Under the pieces are notes generated by a model. The model ran no database searches, had not been told where the DNA came from, and saw nothing but the letters and a program-made list of their open reading frames with translations. DNA of 64,000 nucleotides. Origin: an uncultured Roseovarius sp. Lineage in GTDB: Bacteria > Pseudomonadota > Alphaproteobacteria > Rhodobacterales > Rhodobacteraceae. The stretch is from the NCBI GenBank assembly GCA_947499555.1, contig CANMOU010000001.1, forward strand, positions 1,116,001-1,180,000, read 5' to 3'. Shown here piece by piece: positions 60,423 through 64,000 of the stretch. Numbering within the stretch: position 1 is the stretch's first letter; each line of letters begins with the position of its first letter. The translations under genes and the position numbers were made by a program.

Positions 60423-61532
60423 TCAAGCCGAAAGTCGCCAGGCCTGCGCCTCAAATCCCCTGAGCGTGTAGCGCGACAGGGCGAGGTCGCAAGCGTGCGT
60501 TTCTAGATCCGGGAATAATGTTACGATCTCGTCGCGCTCATCGGGCATCACGCCTTTCAGCGCCTCCTGCCCCGGATAAAGGCTTTCTGTCGCGCAGGTT
60601 TCGGCAAAGACAATCTGATGACCGTCCAGCAGGAAATGCCAGTATTCCACAGAGGCGCAAGGGACAAGCCGGATGGATTTTCCATCCACCAGATGTTTGG
60701 CGGCAACCAAAACCTCCGGCTCGCCGAAAAGCAGTTCGGCCCGCGGGCCGCGCACGAGCATACGGTGGTTTTGACTGACCCAAAGATCACGCACATTGCC
60801 AAGCGTACCGCGCCGGATGAAAACCGGGGCATGCGCGCCGACCCCTTGGGTCACCCGCCCGCCGATCCAGGTGATCGGCATCGGCCCCTGATCGAGCGTG
60901 TTGACTAATTCGCCTTTCAACAATGTCTCAATCGCTTGCGGCCCGGTGGGTGTCTCGATCAGCGTGCCGCGCGCAAAACAGACCAGATTGTCAAGTGTCA
61001 GATCGTTGAGATCGCTTGAGAAACTGCCATCCGCCTCTTCATCGGGGCTGATCACACCATCGCCATCTATGTCGATATCTTCGTTGGTCGGGATTTCCAG
61101 CGGTCCGTTGATTGTCTCCAGCGTTCCAAGGATGTCGACCCCGGCAATCAAGGCCAGATCGCCCAGTACCGGCGCCCCAGGATCGGTGGAAACCAGGGGC
61201 GAGGCGTCAAACTCCAGATATCGGTCGCCCATGTTGTTACGACCGGTTTCAATATCGACCCCGTCCCCGGGCGCCGCGTCATAGGTAAACTTCGGAATGT
61301 CGTTAAAGAAATCCGACGCGTTGTCATAAACAATCGCCTGAACAATCACCGAGTCATCGGTCAGCACGCCATCTACGGTGGCGTCCTGCACGATGAACGC
61401 AATCACATCGTCATCTTCGAAGACTTCCGTTCCCCCACGAATAAACAACTCACCGCCATTGCTGGCGTTGGTGTTCGTCTGCGGGTCGCCAACGATGCTA
61501 AACCCGTTCAGGAGTAACGTGGTATCCGGCAT
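60423..61532 (-). CDS. Hint (hedgehog/intein) domain protein
   Basis: A 369-residue protein of the type common in Rhodobacteraceae. The Hint domain starts near Cys185 in DNLVCFARGTLIETPTGPQAIETLLKGELVNTLDQGPMPITWIGGR and includes WVSQNHRMLVRGPRAELLFGEPEVLVAAKHLVDGKSIRLVPC. Upstream is an acidic region with an EF-hand-like DIDIDGDGVISPDEE (about 152-166), suggestive of calcium binding and export. No classical signal peptide is visible, which fits type I secretion. I chose ATG 61532 (MPDTTLLLNGFSIVGD); the frame is open to 61670. Confidence 0.82.
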   Translation of the reverse strand: MPDTTLLLNGFSIVGDPQTNTNASNGGELFIRGGTEVFEDDDVIAFIVQDATVDGVLTDDSVIVQAIVYDNASDFFNDIPKFTYDAAPGDGVDIETGRNNMGDRYLEFDASPLVSTDPGAPVLGDLALIAGVDILGTLETINGPLEIPTNEDIDIDGDGVISPDEEADGSFSSDLNDLTLDNLVCFARGTLIETPTGPQAIETLLKGELVNTLDQGPMPITWIGGRVTQGVGAHAPVFIRRGTLGNVRDLWVSQNHRMLVRGPRAELLFGEPEVLVAAKHLVDGKSIRLVPCASVEYWHFLLDGHQIVFAETCATESLYPGQEALKGVMPDERDEIVTLFPDLETHACDLALSRYTLRGFEAQAWRLSA

Positions 61533-61705
61533 GTTTGCCTGATCGACTGCCTCATGCCCGACTTTAGCCGGGTCTGTTAGTGGTTCCGGCGAATATCTGG
61601 CGGAAATGTGGCGGAAATAAGGCAAGGACTGACGCAGTGCCGCAGTGAATGTCCTGTGCGAATCTGGCATGATCAGTATAAACCATTACCCCCTGGAGCA
61701 CGCAA

Positions 61706-62833
61706 ATGAACGCCCTTCTGCCGCATGTCGACCCTGACGGTCTTCTGGAATATTCCGTTGTCTTCACGGACCGATCTCTGAACCATATGAGCCAATCCTT
61801 TCAGCAGGTTATGAATGATATCTCATCCATGCTGAAAGAGGTCTACAAGGCCGATGGCGTCGCCCTTGTTCCGGGTGGTGGTACTTACGCGATGGAGGCG
61901 GTCGCCCGACAGTTTGGCACCGATGCGCACGCGCTTATCGTGCGCAATGGCTGGTTCTCGTTTCGCTGGACGCAAATCTTTGACGCAGGCCGGTTCACGT
62001 CTGACACAACTGTTTGCATGGCGCGGCAGACCGGCAATGGCGCGACTGCACCCTTCGCCCCTGCCCCGATTGAGGAAGTCACCGCGAAAATCCGCGAGGC
62101 CAAGCCCGACGCCGTCTTTGCACCGCATGTCGAGACCTCCGCGGGCATCATCCTTCCTGATGACTACATAACCGAACTGGCGCGCGCCGCGCATGAGGTT
62201 GGGGCGCTGATGATCCTTGACTGCATCGCGTCTGGCTGTGCCTGGGTCGATATGAAGGCAACCGGCGTCGATGTTCTGATCTCGGCTCCGCAAAAGGGCT
62301 GGTCCGCGTCTCCATCGGCAGGTCTTGTGATGATGTCGGACCGCGCTTTGGAGCGGCTGGAAAACACCAGTTCCAACAGCTTTGCGATCGATCTGAAGAA
62401 ATGGCATTCCATCATGGCTGCCTATGAAGGTGGCGGACATGCCTATCACGCCACGATGCCGACCGATGCCCTGCGCGGGTTTCGCGATACGATGCTGGAG
62501 ACCCGCGAATTCGGTTTCGAGAAGCTGCGTCAGGCGCAATGGGCCTTGGGCGACGGCGTACGCGCGATGCTGGCGGAGAAAGGCGTCGTCTCGGTCGCCG
62601 CAGAGGGGTTCGGCGCGCCGGGCGTCGTGGTGAGCTACACCGATGATCCCGATATCCAGAATGGCAAGAAGTTTGCCGCCGAAGGCATGCAGATCGCCGC
62701 CGGCGTGCCCTTGCAATGCAATGAACCCGAAGGGTTCAGAACCTTCCGGCTCGGGCTATTTGGACTGGACAAGCTCTATGACGTGGATGCCGCCAAAGCG
62801 CGCTTGCAGGATGTTATAAGCAAGGTCTTGTGA
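61706..62833 (+). CDS. Class V aminotransferase family protein
   Basis: A PLP enzyme of 375 residues from the alanine-glyoxylate / serine-glyoxylate aminotransferase group. The PLP lysine is Lys197 in DVLISAPQKGWSASPSAGLVMMS. Other blocks are ALVPGGGTYAMEAVARQFG, FAPHVETSAGIILPDDYITELARAAHEVGALMILDCIASGCAWVDMKATGVD. A cysteine desulphurase is less likely because no reactive-Cys loop is evident. It is a single gene, divergent from the Hint gene. The keto substrate is not known. Confidence 0.88.
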   Translation: MNALLPHVDPDGLLEYSVVFTDRSLNHMSQSFQQVMNDISSMLKEVYKADGVALVPGGGTYAMEAVARQFGTDAHALIVRNGWFSFRWTQIFDAGRFTSDTTVCMARQTGNGATAPFAPAPIEEVTAKIREAKPDAVFAPHVETSAGIILPDDYITELARAAHEVGALMILDCIASGCAWVDMKATGVDVLISAPQKGWSASPSAGLVMMSDRALERLENTSSNSFAIDLKKWHSIMAAYEGGGHAYHATMPTDALRGFRDTMLETREFGFEKLRQAQWALGDGVRAMLAEKGVVSVAAEGFGAPGVVVSYTDDPDIQNGKKFAAEGMQIAAGVPLQCNEPEGFRTFRLGLFGLDKLYDVDAAKARLQDVISKVL

Positions 62834-62887
62834 GGCTGGTTTCGAGTGTTTCAAAATATATTAAAATGAAATGGTTAAGAGGTTTCC

Positions 62888-64000
62888 TTAACGCATTCCA
62901 AGCCCCATTTGCATCAATGTCTTGCGCACAGGCGTCATGGAATAGAGCGCTTTCAAACCAGCCGCGCGCGCATCCCTCAGAACCGGTGTCTCAACCATAG
63001 AGGCCCGGTTCAGCACATCGATGCCCTTGACCCGCGCGCTGATCTCAAAATGACGCTTCCTGTGATATGCGTCGAGCATCGTCGCGTCCCCGAGCCCCTC
63101 GGGCCTAGCCCGCGCCAGATCGCGCAGTGCCTGTATATCGCCAAGGCTCATGTTCAGACCTTGTGCGCCGATTGGAGGGACGACATGCGCCGCCTCGGCC
63201 ACAAGCGCAAGCCGCTGGCCGTACATGCGATCCGCCAACTGGCTGATGATGGGCCAGACCGTGCGGCGGGATGCCAGTTTGAGAGGGCCAAACAGATGGC
63301 AAGACCGCGTGCTCATCTCCGCCTCAAACTCTGCCACGTCCAGCGCCGCCAGTCTTTTGACCTCGGCTGAATGTTCCATCCAGACAATAGCCGAAGACGG
63401 CCGCCCTTCGTGATCAGGCAATGGCACAAGCGTAAACGGCCCGCCCGTGCGGTGGATTTCGGTCGAGACATTGTCATGCGGTATGGCGTGCGTGACCGCG
63501 AAAGCCAGTGCTTTTTGTCCATATCGCGTGGTGCGCACATCAATGCCCGCCGCTTGCCGCATTGGCGAATTGCGCCCGTCGGCAGCAATCACCAGCCGGC
63601 ACCGCTTCCGCGCGCCATTCGAAAGCGTGACGCGGGCCTCGCCCTCGCGGGTAAAGAGCGAGGTCGCGGCGGTACCGGGCAGGAAGCTCACGTTCTTGAG
63701 CGTCTCGAGATGCGCAACCATTTCTCGGCGTAAGAGCCAATTTGGCAGGTTCCATCCAAAGGGTTTGTCGGAGATATCTGACGCGTTGAAATCCTTGACG
63801 ATGCGTGGTTCGGGCTCTGCCCCACCGGCATCGACAATACGCATAACTTGCAGCGGAGCCGCATGTTCATCAAATCGCACCCAAAGCCCGGCATCCGCCA
63901 GCAGCGCCTGCGCGGGCTGTAAAATCGCCGTTGTGCGAAGGTCTGCGCCCTCTGCATCGCGCTCGGTGACGGGAGATGCCGGATCGACGCAGATCACAGA
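62888..64000 (-). CDS. UbiH/COQ6-family FAD-dependent hydroxylase (partial, N-terminus cut)
   Basis: An FAD monooxygenase of the UbiH/UbiF/VisC/COQ6 family, which hydroxylates the ubiquinone ring. The frame reaches the window end at 64000, so the N-terminal FAD-binding Gly motif is missing. Visible are LVIAADGRNSPMRQAAGID (the family's DG motif) and the second FAD contact LVAEAAHVVPPIGAQGLNMSLGDIQALRDLARA (GD motif). About 371 residues are present of about 400. Its stop is 55 bases from the class V aminotransferase stop in convergent orientation. Confidence 0.93.
   Translation of the reverse strand, partial: SVICVDPASPVTERDAEGADLRTTAILQPAQALLADAGLWVRFDEHAAPLQVMRIVDAGGAEPEPRIVKDFNASDISDKPFGWNLPNWLLRREMVAHLETLKNVSFLPGTAATSLFTREGEARVTLSNGARKRCRLVIAADGRNSPMRQAAGIDVRTTRYGQKALAFAVTHAIPHDNVSTEIHRTGGPFTLVPLPDHEGRPSSAIVWMEHSAEVKRLAALDVAEFEAEMSTRSCHLFGPLKLASRRTVWPIISQLADRMYGQRLALVAEAAHVVPPIGAQGLNMSLGDIQALRDLARARPEGLGDATMLDAYHRKRHFEISARVKGIDVLNRASMVETPVLRDARAAGLKALYSMTPVRKTLMQMGLGMR

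Noticed and set aside
62874-62892. GTTAAGAGG/CCTTAAC hairpin at the end of the UbiH-family gene as a terminator
   Set aside because: It overlaps the stop codon region of the gene and lacks a T run on either strand, so function is doubtful.

Overview
This window looks like core chromosome of an alphaproteobacterium of the Roseobacter/Rhodobacter group (Rhodobacteraceae). The assignment is inference from gene content: a PhaR-PhaP-PhaC-PhaZ polyhydroxyalkanoate (PHA) locus, the order NDUFA12-like/mlaD/DUF2155/aat/accC/accB, a Hint-domain secreted-type protein, DUF1194 proteins, and intergenic repeats that I recall from this family. I see no rRNA, tRNA, insertion sequence, prophage, plasmid gene or CRISPR array. 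Both ends cut genes: pyrG lacks its N-terminus and a UbiH-family hydroxylase lacks its N-terminus.

Layout. 1-4.2 kb: pyrG end, a DUF4274-like protein, a DUF1330 protein, two TerB-like proteins and a PhnD-like binding protein. 4.3-8.5 kb: a polar amino acid ABC transporter operon with an alpha/beta hydrolase embedded between binding protein and permeases. 8.5-14.3 kb: a DUF4336 protein, two cyclophilins, pgk, a LysE exporter, an SDR and a class I fructose-bisphosphate aldolase. 14.3-20.6 kb: a repeat-rich gap, then a gamma-glutamylation-type (polyamine-like) cluster of two glutamine-synthetase-like ligases, an amidotransferase, an unknown membrane-anchored protein and an FAD oxidase. 20.7-29.2 kb: a DegT aminotransferase, then the PHA locus and two alpha/beta hydrolases. 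29.2-38.8 kb: thrS, a frameshifted ArsC-like gene, cspA, folA-thyA, glyoxalase I, DUF1287 and two DUF1194 proteins, an LdtR-like MarR regulator, sdhE and an XRE regulator. 38.8-50.6 kb: an aspartate aminotransferase, an acyl-CoA synthetase, accB-accC, aat, the NDUFA12/mlaD/DUF2155 group, clpX, clpP and ctaD. 50.6-64 kb: a globin with a LysR regulator, an OxyR-like regulator, folB-folP, a DMT permease with a tail-anchored GNAT, ilvC divergent from two Lrp regulators, a Hint protein, a class V aminotransferase and the UbiH-family gene.

How the parts work together. The clearest regulatory logic is at the PHA locus: TGC/GCA palindromes of the PhaR type lie upstream of phaR, phaP and phaC, and one fills the 17-bp spacer of an almost consensus phaP promoter. 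In the gamma-glutamylation cluster the same perfect 14-bp palindrome AATTTGATCAAATT precedes both the first ligase and the amidotransferase, which suggests one dedicated repressor that is not visible nearby. Other items worth a second look are an OxyR-like regulator without the peroxide-sensing cysteine, a dihydroneopterin aldolase with an extra domain resembling an MfnE-type kinase, a one-base frameshift in a 7-A run, and a tandem pair of overlapping Lrp genes facing ilvC.
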